A DNA stretch of 64,000 nucleotides from Tetraselmis striata (taxonomy: Eukaryota; Chlorophyta; Chlorodendrophyceae; Chlorodendrales; Chlorodendraceae), in NCBI GenBank assembly GCA_006384855.1, contig VCJN01000871.1, positions 24,673 to 88,672 on the forward strand, in the 5' to 3' direction. The position numbers and the translations under genes were made by a program. The notes under the pieces were generated by a model that did not search any database, was not told where the DNA came from, and saw only the letters and a list, made by a program, of their open reading frames with translations. Positions 1 through 11,650 of the stretch are shown here, one piece after another; the first letter of the stretch is position 1, and every line of letters starts with the position of its first letter.

Positions 1-3000
1 CATGCACAAACTCCTGGTGAGCGACCCATTCTCCTATATAATTATTAAGCTGACCGTGGGAGCAAATATGCGTAAAGTGTGACAAAAGTCGTTATGTGGT
101 CAGCGGGTTAAAAATATGTCTGTCAGTGGGACGAAACGGTTTGTCATCAGTGGGACGAATCGGTCTGTCATCAGTGGGACGAAACGGTTTGTAATCGGCG
201 GGACGAAACGGTTTGTCATCATTGGGACGAAACGGTTAGCATCAGTGGGACGAAACGGTATGTCATCAGTGGGGCGAAACGGTTTGTCATCAGTGGGACG
301 AAACGGTTTGTCATCATGGGGACGAACCGGTATATCATCAGTGGGACGAAACGGTTTGTCATCAGTGGGACGAAACGGTCTGTCATCAGTGGGACGAAAC
401 GGTTTGTCATCAGTGGGACGAAACGGTAGGTATGTCGTTAGTGGGACGAAACGTTCTGTCATCAGTGGGACGAAACGGTATGTCATCAGTGGGACGAAAC
501 GGTTTGTCATCAGTGGGACGAAACGGTCTGTCATCAGTGGGACGAAACGGTCTGTCATCAATGGGACGGAACGGTCTGTCATCAGTGGGACGAAACGGTT
601 AGCATCAGCGGGACGAAACGGTTTGTCAGCAGTGGGACGAAACGGTATGTCAGAGGTACAATCGTTCGGAATTTTGAAATCGGTGCAATTGTTTATGCAT
701 AACCTTCGCAGATGTTTCGAGAGCTGGTATGCAGATAAGGTTGCAACTCGCCCCGGCTTTTGGGCACTTCCGCAAATTAGAGTCTTGAAGGCGTTCACGA
801 AGTCTGAAGTTCTTCCAAGTTGAACTAGAGAAGATTGGCATCAAAGATGAGAAGAATAGCGAGTTCTCAAATTTGATTGACCTTTGCTCGCGCCCACAAC
901 GGTAAGCTGCGTACATGATGAAAATTTATCTTGTTGTTAATGATGCTAGATTTTGACAATTGATTTGCGCAGTGTTGTTGAGCCCCTTTAGCAGATTTCT
1001 GAAGCCTACCGGCATGTGGACCTCGGGGTTCGAGGATGGGACGAAGCCAGAACCAAACTCGGAGACCTATTTGTGTTCGTTACTACCAGCAAGAACTCGA
1101 TAGACTCGAGCGTCTCAATTACGGCGGGCAACTCACCCAGAAGGAAGTGAAGAAGGTTTACGAAGCAATTCGGAAGCCTATCAATGCCATCCTCGATAAC
1201 AAGAAGTACGGCTTCGGCAAAGACAGAGCTCACTTCCGAGTCGCCCTCATGGAGGTATGTTGTGACCTACCCCAATGTCTTAATCACATGGAGTACTAAC
1301 ATTCCTTTCTCCGCACTGAAGTTTGTTTTTCGACCCAGGATGTTGGCTTTGGACACCATGCGCACTGGCTAGACGAGCCGTCTCTTGCCAAGCAGAGCGA
1401 CAGCGCGGATCTCCCTGTGGGCCAGATGTACCTGGTGGTTGGACTGCTCATCCAAGGCGAGCACAGTGTGACCCCGAGCCTCTACGAGCTGGTGGATGAC
1501 ATAAAGCATGCCGGCGACAATGGCCCCATGGTTGTTACGCACACCAACGCGGAGTGGCTCGCGATGATTGATACCTGGAGGTTTCGCGATCTCTTGCGTC
1601 GAGCAAGCATCAAGCTCATGAATGCCATTGACACGGCAAAGGGCATAGAGGCACTCCAACTGCTGACGCCGGACGAACCGGCCAGGAACTGGGAGAAATA
1701 TCCCTCGGACCACATCATCGAATGGGATGTGGAAGACGAAGTGTCCGACCAGCAAGCGGCCGCTCGCCTTGACGCCATCACCAAGTTCCGAGCCAAGGTT
1801 GATGACCTCGGCCCAACAGGCTTCCCCAGAAAGTTCCAGGATTTGTTCAAAGGTGCTCATCGCTCCGGCCCTTTGATGGTCTTGTTGACCCCTCCGCCCA
1901 CATGGGGGGACATGAAATCCGCCGATTGTCTCACACCACTACCGGTCCGAGAGCATATCGCGGCCACCAACACCACCATCAAGAGTGAGGCGTATCGCAT
2001 CAAGAATCAGATGCCGGACTTGGTCATCTCCTTCTTCACAGAGTTTGCTCTTCTGGCATGTGCGCCGGAGCTTATCGCGGTTTCCGCTCCGAATGTTTCT
2101 AATCAGCTATGGATATCGATGAAGGTAACTAAGATCTTGTGCAACCACAAATGCTCCTGAATTTTCATGTGAGCTATTAACTACCCGAAACTGTTTGCTA
2201 ATTCACACCTCATGCAGAGGGACTTCCGGTGATGCCCAAGGGATAAGAGGTCGGCAAGGATGATAAGGTCTGGTTGAACACGGAGCTTTGCAAGACTTGC
2301 ATTGTGGAGGGGGACTTCAAGGCTCCCGCGACAAAACAAGCCGTCGCGGACGCCATGTCGGCAGTTCGTGCAAGAAAGGCAACAGTCTTCATTGCCGACG
2401 CGCTTTTCGGAGCTGGTTCGCACACGTGGGACTCGAAGGATGATGCGTGGGGTACGGACGACTTCAACGACGTGTTTGCTTTTGCCAGGCAAGACACCCC
2501 CCACAACCCGGGTGCGTAGATGACTGTGCTTTCATTTATCTCATTCCCGATTTTCCCCGCGCAGGCAGTTGAATATCCTGACTGGATCTTTTGACGTCCA
2601 CACTGCTCTTGATGGGTGCCATTTCTTTATTCACCTCTCGGACCAGCAACTTGGATCCGCAACCACAGCCGTACAAAAAACAAGCTGAGGACCTCATCTA
2701 TCACGTCCTGACTTGGGCCAAGGAATGCGGGATGAAGATGGGCAGTTCTCTGCGTCACGACGCTGAGTACTACCTCTACGTCAGGAAGCCCCCGCCAAGC
2801 ATCATAGCTGACAACATCCGTTTCGATGATCCCCGAAGGTTAGATTTGATCCGTGGAAAATAGCCGGCTTGTACTTATTTACTCGCTAAGCCGGTTGTGC
2901 CTTTCCAGATTCTCTACATCCATCATGTTGGGTCACTTCAAAGACAGTTCGAAATTGAAGGACGAGAACAGGCAGACGGTGAACAAGCACCAAAAGCCTA

Positions 3001-3338
3001 TCGCTCTCTTCGCCAAGCACCTTAAGATGGCGGCAACAGACGGGGCAACAATCGTCGACGTCACAGCCGGAACCGGGACAACCGCGGTCCGTGAGGGGCG
3101 CAACCCGGGTGAGTGACAATGGGATCAACATTAAAAATTAACGCCTTGTGCGGTTTGCCACGCCTTTTCCAGGTCGCTGCGGCCTTTTCCGTGTGGTGGG
3201 ACCATATGTATCCGAGCTACTCGTTCACACACATGAACTTGAAGACGATCCTCATTGACAACCAGAAGACGCAAATCGCTGGGATGAAGTCCGGGATGAC
3301 CTCATGGTTCAAAGAGAAGCCATGGCACGAGACTCCAG
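1..3338 (+). pseudogene. Copy 1 of the transposon methyltransferase-like gene, partial and decayed
   Basis: Collinear with 51,742-54,840 of the main copy, from the last 16 bases of its exon 7 (bases 1-16, then GTGAGC) to within the final exon, where homology stops near 3,338. Sampled coding stretches differ at about 2-3% of positions. It retains the long central exon (1,340-2,126), the exon with ADALFG (2,217-2,512), the exon with [13 protein letters not shown] (2,569-2,839) and the TAGTGTTA motif exon (about 2,911-3,090). It cannot make the full protein. The intron 7 acceptor reads TGCAT instead of TGCAG near 697-701; an extra C frameshifts the next exon near 814; there are stops in the following exon (CCCTTTAGCAG, about 985) and in the exon after the central one (GGATAAGAGG, about 2,240). 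The 5' half lies outside the window. Inference: a recently duplicated, now dead copy. Confidence 0.85.
116..655. repeat. 24-bp minisatellite array 1, intron 7 of copy 1
   Basis: About 22 tandem units of roughly 24 bp with core GGGACGAAACGG followed by TTTGTCATCAGT-type sequence. The array lies where array 5 lies in the main gene copy. Because 24 is a multiple of 3 and the unit lacks stops, several frames are open on both strands (repeating VISGTKRF or RFVPLMTN peptides). These ORFs are a consequence of the repeat and are not treated as genes. Confidence 0.97.
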
Positions 3339-4379
3339 AAAAGGCCAAAACGCGAGCAAAAATGTACTGTACCGCGAGGTCCTAGTTTTGCTGCTGTTTT
3401 TCGAGCCAAATCACGTTGCCCGATCAGGGTTTACTGTTCTGCCTTAATATACTATTTTCCCCGCCGATTGTGCGGGAATATGAGGCTCGAAGATGTGCAC
3501 GACGGCTGCCGTAACGAGCTACAACCACCTCCCCCTCGGCACCCACCCACACTCCTCGGCACGCCACTCAGTCAGTGGTCACCCTTGCTAGCCGTGCTAG
3601 CCGTCGGAGTGAAGCGCGGGCCACTAGACACCCTTATGACCAAGCCGTACCTACGACGTTCAATGCGCAATGTCGCTTGTGGGGCGGGGGGGGGGGGGGG
3701 GGGGGGGGGTTAAGCCACCGGGTTTCAGGGCCGATGAAGGAACCCCCAGACGCTCGGCGGCGGCGGACGCCTACTCCGCAGGCCGAAGGCACGGCTCCTA
3801 CCCCAGTACCATAGTCATAGCCAGCCGCACCGACTTGGCGATCCTTGCGGTGGGTGCGGCGGCAGCCGCCCGCTTTGTACCGTCCTTAACTGGGGTTTTT
3901 CGCCGAGCCGGATGTGGATATATCCGGTACAACTCGGCGCCCGTCCGGCTGACAGACGTGGCGGAGGCGTCGTCTACGGGTAGGCTGCGATCTGACCGCA
4001 ACCTCACTACAATCTCGGGGCGCAGTACCGGCAGATTGCTATTCGCGATGTTGCTGCCAGTGGGTTTTCGCTACGGTTGACGGCGCCGCGGTTGCGTGAA
4101 CGGCGGCGGGCAACCCCGCGCGCGTTCAGCCGTGGCGCCGTCGCCGGCGGTTATCTAGCAGTGGCTAGGGCCGGCCTATACGCGGGTTCCCGTAGCTGCA
4201 GGGGACGGCAAGCCGAAGGGAAATCGTGTGCAATGAGTAGGGCTGATTTATTCTTTTCAGCCGCCGACATTGTGCGCGAGCCCGGTCGCGACTCGTCGAT
4301 TGTCGGCGGGTCTAGCGTGCAAATCCAGTAGGTCCAGTACCGGTACTGGTAGCGACTGCTTGCAGCTCTACAATCCCCC
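3339..4379. other. No gene seen; includes a G24 run
   Basis: Sequence after the end of copy 1 shows no convincing exon. A run of 24 G lies at 3,686-3,709. From about 4,009 to 4,230 the sequence is a diverged direct repeat of parts of 6,093-6,605 (shared GTGGCTAGGGCCGG and GGGGACGGCAAGC blocks), so it belongs to the repeat block to the right. Confidence 0.6.
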
Positions 4380-6605
4380 CGGTACTAGCCACTACATTCT
4401 TGGGGCGCGGCACTGGCAGACCTGCGAGTTTGCTAGTATTCTAAGATATACTACGCCACAATTGATGGCGCCACGAGGTGAGCGGGTGTAGGGTGCATAT
4501 ATGAGATGTGATATGCAGGTAGGCTACTACGATCTGACCACAACAGCGAGTAAGGACAATTGCGTTAGGCATGCGGTAACTGCCTACCTGGCTGAAACAC
4601 CTTCCCTGTCCGGGTATTTTTAAAACCCATACTTGCATGACAAAAGCGCATATGCTTGACGAGAAAGTACGACTGCTAGCGAGGCGCTCGCCCGAGAACT
4701 TCAGTTTGGCTTACTAAAAGCCCTAGACTGGTGGGCCCCGCCGCAGATTGTTGCCTTAGGAAGATTTTAAATCCATGCACGGCTGCACGCCTTGCAGTAT
4801 GGATAATGCGGCATACAGAAGTATTATGCATGCGCGTGGGCTCGACGATAAGACACAGATAAATAGCCACACCCTCATGTACTAACATCATATTCGCAAC
4901 GGCGAGCCCTAGATTGTTGCGCCCCGCCGCAGATTGTTGCCTTCGGCAGGCGGTAACTGCCTACACGGCTGAAACACCTTCCATGTCTGGGTATTAGTTG
5001 CATACTTGTATGACAAAAGCGCACGGCTGAAACACCTTCCATGTCTGGGTATTTGTTGCATACTTGTATGACAAAAGCGCATATGCTAGACGAGAAAGTA
5101 CGACTGCTAGCGAGGTGCTCGCCTGAGAACTTCACTTTGGCTTGCGGAAAGCCCTAGATTGTTGCGCCCCGCCGCAGATTGTTGCCTTAGGCATGTTCTA
5201 AATCCATACACGGCTGCAAGCCTTACGGTACCCGGATAATGCGGCATATAGAAGTATTATGTATGCGCATGGGCTCGACGACACGACACAGGTAGATAGC
5301 CTCACCCTCATGTGCATAATATTCGCGACGGCGAGCCCTAGATTGCTGCGCTACACAACAGATTGTTGCCTTCGGTAGGCGGAAACTGCCTACCTAGGTG
5401 AAACACTTTCCTTGTTCGTGTTTTTGTTGCATACTTGTATGACAAAATCCAATATTGTACGACTGCTAGCGAGGTGCTCGCCTGAGAACTTCACTTTGGG
5501 TTACGTAAAGCCCCAGATTGTTGCGCCCCGCCGCAGATTGTTGCCTTAGGCATGTTTTAAATCCATACACGGCTGCTTACATTACCCGGATAATGCGGCA
5601 TATAGAAGTAGTATGCATGCGCATGGGCTCGGCGACAAGACGCAGGTGGATAGTTACACCCCTAGGTACACCATATTCGCGACGGCGAGCCCTATCATGC
5701 TGCGCTGGGATTGTTGTTGCATTCGGCAGGCGGTAACTGCCTACCTGGCTGAAATACTTTCCATGTCTGGGGTATTTGTTGCATACTTGTATGAAAAAAT
5801 CCGAGAAAGTACGACTGATAGCAAGATGCTCGCCCGAGAACTTCACTTCGGCTTGCGGAAAGCCCTAGATTGTTGCGCCCCGCCGCAGATTCTTGCCTCA
5901 GGCATGTTCTAAATCCATACACGGCTGCAAGCCTTACAGTACCCGGATAATGCGACAAAGAAGTATTATGCATGCGTATGGGCTCGACGACAAGACACAG
6001 GTAGATAGCTACACCCCCAGGTACACCATATTCGCGACGGCGAGCCCTAGATTGCTGCACTGCACAACAGATTGTTGGCTTCGGCAGGCCGGAACGGCCT
6101 TATCTCGGGGCGCGGTACCGACAGATTGGTATTTGCGATGTTGATGCCCGAAGTATGACGCTACGATTGACGGCGCCATGGCTGCGTGAGTAGCAGCGGT
6201 GGGCACTCCCGCGCGCGTGCATACAACCACAAGGCCGTCAATTGCAGCGTAATACCACTGGCAGCATCGCAAATAAGAATTATCTCCCGGTACCGCGCCC
6301 CGAGTTTGTAGTCAGATTGTAGCCAGATTGTAGCCATCCCGTATATCTCAGACCATATATGCACGCTGCACCCACTCACCTCAAGGCGCCATGAATCGTA
6401 GCGTAGTAGTAATTGTTAAGAAAACTAGCAATCTCGCTATAGTCTGCCGGTACCGCGACCCAAAATTGTAGTGAACAACGGGCGGGGAGTTTGTAGATGC
6501 AAAAACCCCGCGTGTGCAACCGTGGCGCAGTCGCGAGCGGCCATCAAGCAGTGGCTAGGGCCGGGGTAATACGCGGGTACCCGTATCAACCGGGGACGGC
6601 AAGCT
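4380..6605. repeat. Satellite-like block: four ~355-430-bp units within imperfect inverted repeats
   Basis: Four diverged tandem units recur at about 4,743, 5,170, 5,530 and 5,885 (landmark CGCAGATTGTTGCCTTAGG), each with a GCGAGCCCTAGATTG block and a GAAACACCTTCCATGTCTGG block. The first unit holds an extra ~55-bp internal duplication (about 4,966 and 5,021). The array is flanked by an inverted pair: 4,380-4,510 matches the reverse complement of 6,350-6,480 (shared GATGGCGCC and GGTGAG blocks). A smaller inverted pair with a GGTACCGCGCCCCGAG arm lies at 6,100-6,305. No coding potential is recognisable. Inference: a non-autonomous element with internal tandem repeats, or a satellite derived from one. 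Confidence 0.75.
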
Positions 6606-8400
6606 TGGAATTTAGTCGTCGGCCATAGAAAATTGTTGTGTACGGGCTCGGCAACTCGCAATCTAGCCGCGCGGGTGTGGTATACGCTCCGTATGTGCTT
6701 TACGACTGCGGCATTTCCACATACACCGCAGAAACTTCATCGAAAACGCGTGATGCCCTTGCCGGTGCCGGCCCGTGGCGCTTACACTTGCGGCGACCCC
6801 CTCTCTATGTCAAACGACTCCTCCGCTTTTATGTTGCAAGCTGCGCACCATGGCCGTCGGCCGTGTAATTAAAGCATATTTGGGGGTCGGCATATTTCAG
6901 AATCTAGTCGTCGGCCATAGAAGATTGTTATATACGGGCTCGGCAACTCGCAATCTAGCCGCACGGGTGTGGTATTCGGCTCCGTATGTGCTTTACGACT
7001 GCGGCATTTCCACATACACCGCAGTAACTTCATTTAAAACGCATGGATACTTTTGGCGGTGCCGGCCCGCGGCCCTTATACTTGCGGCTTTGCGGATCCC
7101 CTCTCTGTGTCACACGACTCATCGTCCGCTTTTATGTTGCAAGCTACGCACCATAGCCGTCGGCCGTACACTTTTGCTATATGCAAGCATATAGCAAGGT
7201 CAAGAGCTGAGAATATAATCGTCGGCCATAAAAGATTTCTGTATACGGGCTCGGCAACTCGAAATCTAGCCGCACGGTGTGGCGGGATTCGGCTCCGTAT
7301 GTGCTTTGAGAATGCGGCACTACCATAGACCCCGCAGTAACTTTCTCTAAAACCCATGATGCCATGTGTGGTGCCGGCTTCCCATAACGTGCTATGGCGT
7401 TGTATCTGGACTACGATAACGAAGTGCGTTGCACTCTGCACGGTGCGCAAGATTGTTCAACCCTGACTAGGGTATACTTCTTACCCTAATTCGGTTTGTA
7501 ATAATGAGCCAAATCTCGAGGTCCCACAGACCCACGCTGCTTGGTGCCGGACTCAAGGGGGGCTGCAGTAGGCACTTGGATGCGCAACTCCCCTAGAGGC
7601 TCGGAGCTATACTTCTTGTATATATGCGAGGTCGGCAACTGACAATATAGCCGAACGGGTATAGTATTCGGCTCCATATATGCTTTACGACTGCGGCACT
7701 TCCACATTATAAACGCTTTATGCTCTTGTTTGTGCCGGCCCGCGACGCTTATTATATACTCGCGGTTTTGCGGACCTCTTCTGTATCACACTATTTTTAC
7801 GTCTCCTCTGTTATTTTACAAGTGGCACATGAGGCCTGTCGGTGGTGTAATATTCATATATAAACATATATGGGGGTCGGCAGCTAAGAATCTCGTCGCC
7901 GACGACCATCTAAGTTTGTTGTATGAGGGGTCGATAGCTGACAATCTAGGTGCCACACCGGTGTGGTATACGGCTTTCAATATAGTTTATACGACTGCGG
8001 CACTGCCACCTACACCGCAGTAACTTTGTCGTAAGGGAATACACGGCACTACTGCATACATTGCAGTGACTGTATATGAAGTAACGCATGACGCGCTTGG
8101 TGGTGCCGGCCCGCCGCTGCTCATACTCGCGGCTTTGCGGAACCCCTCTCTGTCACATGACTCCCCCGCTTTTATTTTGGAAGTCGCGCATCACGGGACC
8201 TCGTCGCCCGTGTAATCTTGCCATGTATAAGCGCATATATTGGGGAGGGGGTGGCAGCTGAGAATATGGTCGGCCAGGAGATTAGAATGTCGTATATATA
8301 CTAGGCCGGCAGTCTACACTCTAGCCGAACGGCTATGTTATTCGACTCCGTATATGCATTGAGACTGCGACACTACCACATAGACCGTAGTAACTTCATC
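6606..8400. repeat. Degenerate tandem repeat, ~300-375-bp units
   Basis: A unit with landmark GGGCTCGGCAACTCGCAATC and the block CGTATGTGCTTTACGACTGC recurs near 6,640, 6,930, 7,240, 7,620, 7,920 and 8,300. The first two or three copies are clear and later ones are progressively diverged. No gene is seen. Confidence 0.75.
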
Positions 8401-8870
8401 ATGCTGCTGCCCTGCGGCACATGTATCAGTTTATACAGCGATCATGTTGTTGCCCTGATGGAGCTGTATCAGTTTATACAGCCATCATGTTGTTGCCTTG
8501 CTGCAGCTGGATCCGCTTATAGAGCGAGCATGCTGCTGCCCTGCCGCAGCTATATCATTTTTTTGAGCGATCATGTTGCTGCCCTGCGGCACATGTATCA
8601 GGTTAAACAACGATCATGCTGTTGCCCTGATGGAGTTGTATCAGTTTATACAGCGATCATGTTGTTGCCTTGCTGCAGCTGGATCCGTTTATAGAGCGAG
8701 CATGCTGCTGCCCTGCCGCAGCTGTACCATTTTTTGAGCGATCATGTAACAGTTTATACAGCGAGCATGTTGTTGCCCTGATGGAGCTGTATCAGTTTAT
8801 ACAGCGATCATGTTGTTGCCTTGCTGCAGCTGGATCTCTTTATAGAGCGAGCATGGTGCTGCTCTGGTGC
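8400..8870. repeat. Minisatellite of ~43-46-bp subunits in a ~172-bp higher-order repeat
   Basis: Subunits built on AGCGATCATGTTGTTGCC and GTATCAGTTTATACAG alternate with variants (GCTGCAGCTGGATCCG, CTGCCCTGCCGCAGC). The block with CATTTTTTGAGCGATCATG recurs about 171 bp apart (about 8,550 and 8,725), which gives the higher-order period. No gene is assigned. Confidence 0.8.
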
Positions 8871-9441
8871 AACTATCCGGTGGTTTGGCAAGATTTGATG
8901 ATGTGGGCAGGGAAAGTGGATTACAATTGTTGCGGAACTCCTCCGGCAAGATCTCGGCCTCGCCACCCGCCAGATGCTCACCGTTGTCGACATAATCAAG
9001 ATGCCACTGCGTGAACTCAGGGCGCCTACGGGGGGAGGCACCTCCTTGCGCGCTGACGTACCGAACGCGAGTCCTCCTCCGAGTAGTCGCAGCATGGGCA
9101 GGTCCCCGTCCGCGCTCGGCATCGAGAGCTTGACGCGCGCGAGCCTTGTCGCGCCGTTTCTTCACAAGCGCGACGGCGGCAATGCCCGCCACAATGGCAG
9201 CCATTACACGGTGGCCATCGGCCAACGCGAGCTTGGAGTATATGGGCATGTTGAGGCAGTTTGAGTTTCCCGAGCAGGCTGCGCTGGGATACACACGGGA
9301 CGATGATCGTCCCAGTGCTGGTGGGGCGGGAGAGGGGGGGAGATCTGACCAGCTGCCCGTCCACCCGCGCCTTTTGTTTTCATAAAATTCAAAAACGAAT
9401 CGCCGCCGACTCTGCGGTTGCGGCAGATAATGGGATGTCAA
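8797..9441 (-). CDS. Hypothetical ORF, possibly a transposase N-terminal fragment
   Basis: An open frame of 214 codons on the minus strand. A more natural start is an internal Met about 66 codons in (MPIYSKLALADGHRV, near 9,245). After it come a hydrophobic stretch (AAIVAGIAAVALV), a basic segment (KKRRDKARAR), then a segment ending EILPEEFRNN (about 8,940). The last part runs into the adjacent minisatellite, so its end is probably not original. The acidic-plus-FR pattern is faintly reminiscent of the region before the nuclease domain in PIF/Harbinger-type transposases, but no catalytic residues are present. It could equally be non-coding. Confidence 0.22.
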   Translation of the reverse strand: MTSHYLPQPQSRRRFVFEFYENKRRGWTGSWSDLPPSPAPPALGRSSSRVYPSAACSGNSNCLNMPIYSKLALADGHRVMAAIVAGIAAVALVKKRRDKARARQALDAERGRGPAHAATTRRRTRVRYVSAQGGASPRRRPEFTQWHLDYVDNGEHLAGGEAEILPEEFRNNCNPLSLPTSSNLAKPPDSCTRAAPCSLYKEIQLQQGNNMIAV

Positions 9442-9911
9442 ATTTCACGGTGCCGGCCGCAACCGTAAACGTGCCGAATTTGCGGTTCCTACGGGATTTT
9501 TAGTACCCGTACGATTATTTGCGACTACGGTTACGGCCGAAAATGAAATGCAGCCTAACAGATCCTTTCGCGACTACCCATTCCCCAGTATGCTGTAACT
9601 ACGGACGAATTACGACCACGGAGCACATGATCTGTGTCATCCGGCGTCATATGATCCTCGTGTACACGCTAAATACGCAGAAATACGGTCGCAATACCGG
9701 ATATGGCTCAGTACTTAACACAATTACGCGAATATTACGCTATGGATACGCAGCAAGCCGGGTAAAACACGATTGCTACGACCTGCGCTATATATATAAT
9801 AGCGGAGCGCGATTCGTCGTCCAGGCGCTGCGCCGGACTACTTGCTTTTTTTGAAAGCAACAGCTACGCCTACCTGACGCACACTCGCACACCCGCCCGA
9901 CAGTATCGTAG

Positions 9912-11650
9912 ATGCTCGTCCCCGAGCACGCCAAGCAACATCCATCCACCCCCGCCGTGGGCCAAGCAGTGAGGCATGGAGGCATGCCCATACCACTCGG
10001 CGGTGGTATGTGCAAGACGGGCCGAATCTTTGAGGACGTGCAACATGCATTGTTCCACGGCCATTATCAGGCGACCAAGTGTCATATCCACGTTCACCTA
10101 CTAGCGCAATCCAAGGGCGAGGACGAGGCTTTCGGCTTTGCTTTCGCGGACATAGTGGACAGGCTGGACAATTTTATTGAGCGGAAGCAATACAAGGAAG
10201 CCGAGAAGGATAACCTGCTTGCTACAGGTTTTCAAGTGTCCGATGAGGGTGTCGTCTCGCTGTATTGTACCTCGTAGTGCGTACCCGACGCGTTGCGTGC
10301 CATGATCTTGAACATAGCAACCGAGGTGGCGCCCCCCCCCCCCCCCCCCCCCGCGAGATCTGACATGGACACTAGCATTTAGAACGCCTCCGTCGACGGT
10401 CCATGCCATATTCCTACGAGCCGGAGGCTGGAGTCCACCCTAAAAGGTACAGTGAGTCGGCGGGTGGCTGACATGACTGCGTAGATGATTTGAATTTCAC
10501 AGGGGTTGACCGCCCCGTGCTACGTTTTGTTGTTGCTCCTGCAACTCAGAACAATAAGGCGATGCTGTCGGTTGTCTTTGCCAAATGTTGGCCGCGCGAC
10601 ACTAAGATGGGGATTCTTACCCTCTAAAGAAGACGCCGAGGTTTCCCATCGCCGCGCCTCCGTACACCAAGCGGATATGCCACGCTACCATCAAACTACC
10701 TTGCCGCCTATATAACCGAAAACCAATGCTACGCCACGGAGACCGTCAGTGCCGCGTTCCGATAGTACACCTTCCTCCCCTTCCTCCCAACCCCACTGCT
10801 GCGATCATCCTTGTGGGTTGTGCTGACGGTGGACCTTGTGCTATCCAGGAAGCATGGGAACATGAGGAACTGCCTCGCTCGGTACTACTTCCCTGATGAG
10901 GGCAAGGACTCCCAATGTAGGGAGAAGGGACCATTGCCGAGCGAGGACCGACTCGCGAAGGCCCTCGACCTTGCAGAGGCTTGGCGGCATAGCGCGTTGG
11001 GGAGGTACTACCAAGCCGGCAAGTATCCACCATTTCCAACGTGATGTTCAAGGGCGAGGAGGAGGCCTGCGAGGTGACGCCGCACTCGGAAGCCGCAGGT
11101 GATGAGTCGCGTTTGTTTTCGCACAGCTTTTCGACTACACAACCACCGCCGCGACAAGCAATCAACACGCATACTGACTTTCGCAATTGTTGTGCCAGAC
11201 CCCCGCCCAACAGTCCCTACGTTTGGCGGTAAACCGATCGCATCGAGTGTTCAACGTAACAAGGTCGCGGCGCTACCGCTGGCGGGCACCGCTGCGTCGC
11301 CAAAGCTCAACGAAACGCATGGCATGCTGAAGTAGCAGCGGAAGAGGGCGGGCGGCATCACCAAGCACACCACCAACGCGGTAAATAACATGGTCGCCAC
11401 GCAAGCCTTCCCCGGTGACAACGTCGACGAGGGCAGTAGTCCGGAGCCCCCGGCCAAGAACGCCAAGCAGCCCACCAAGCCGGCGGCTGGAGTGCCGGCC
11501 CGGGGCCGGGGTGGTGCTCGTGTCAGGGCGGGCGGTGGGCCATTCGGGTCGCGGGCTGGCCGCCAGGCCGCCGTGGCAACTATAGCCGTTGCTGCCACTC
11601 GCAATCAGCAGGCCCGCCGCCGTGGCGGTCCCGGCCGAAACCGGGTGTAA
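9912..11650 (+). pseudogene. Hypothetical multi-exon gene remnant
   Basis: Three open stretches on the same strand look protein-coding in composition. At 9,912-10,277 there is a 121-codon frame ending with DNFIERKQYKEAEKDN and a short tail. At 10,848-11,099 there is a frame with LARYYFPDEGKD and EAWRHSALGRYYQAG that continues into EEEACEVTPHSEAAG only after a one-base frame change near 11,040. At 11,335-11,650 there is a basic, Gly/Arg/Ala-rich C-terminus ending PGRNRV before TAA, preceded by a possible acceptor (GAAGTAG). A C21 run lies at 10,332-10,352 between the first two. No family is recognised. Its position opposite the 8,797-9,441 ORF would fit a two-gene transposon, which is only inference. 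Confidence 0.3.

Noticed and set aside
116..823. Long ORFs across the minisatellite arrays (also 27,524-28,291, 45,918-46,811, 48,400-48,847 and 51,485-52,315)
   Set aside because: The repeat unit is 24 bp and stop-free, so frames stay open on both strands; the peptides merely repeat the unit and lie in introns.
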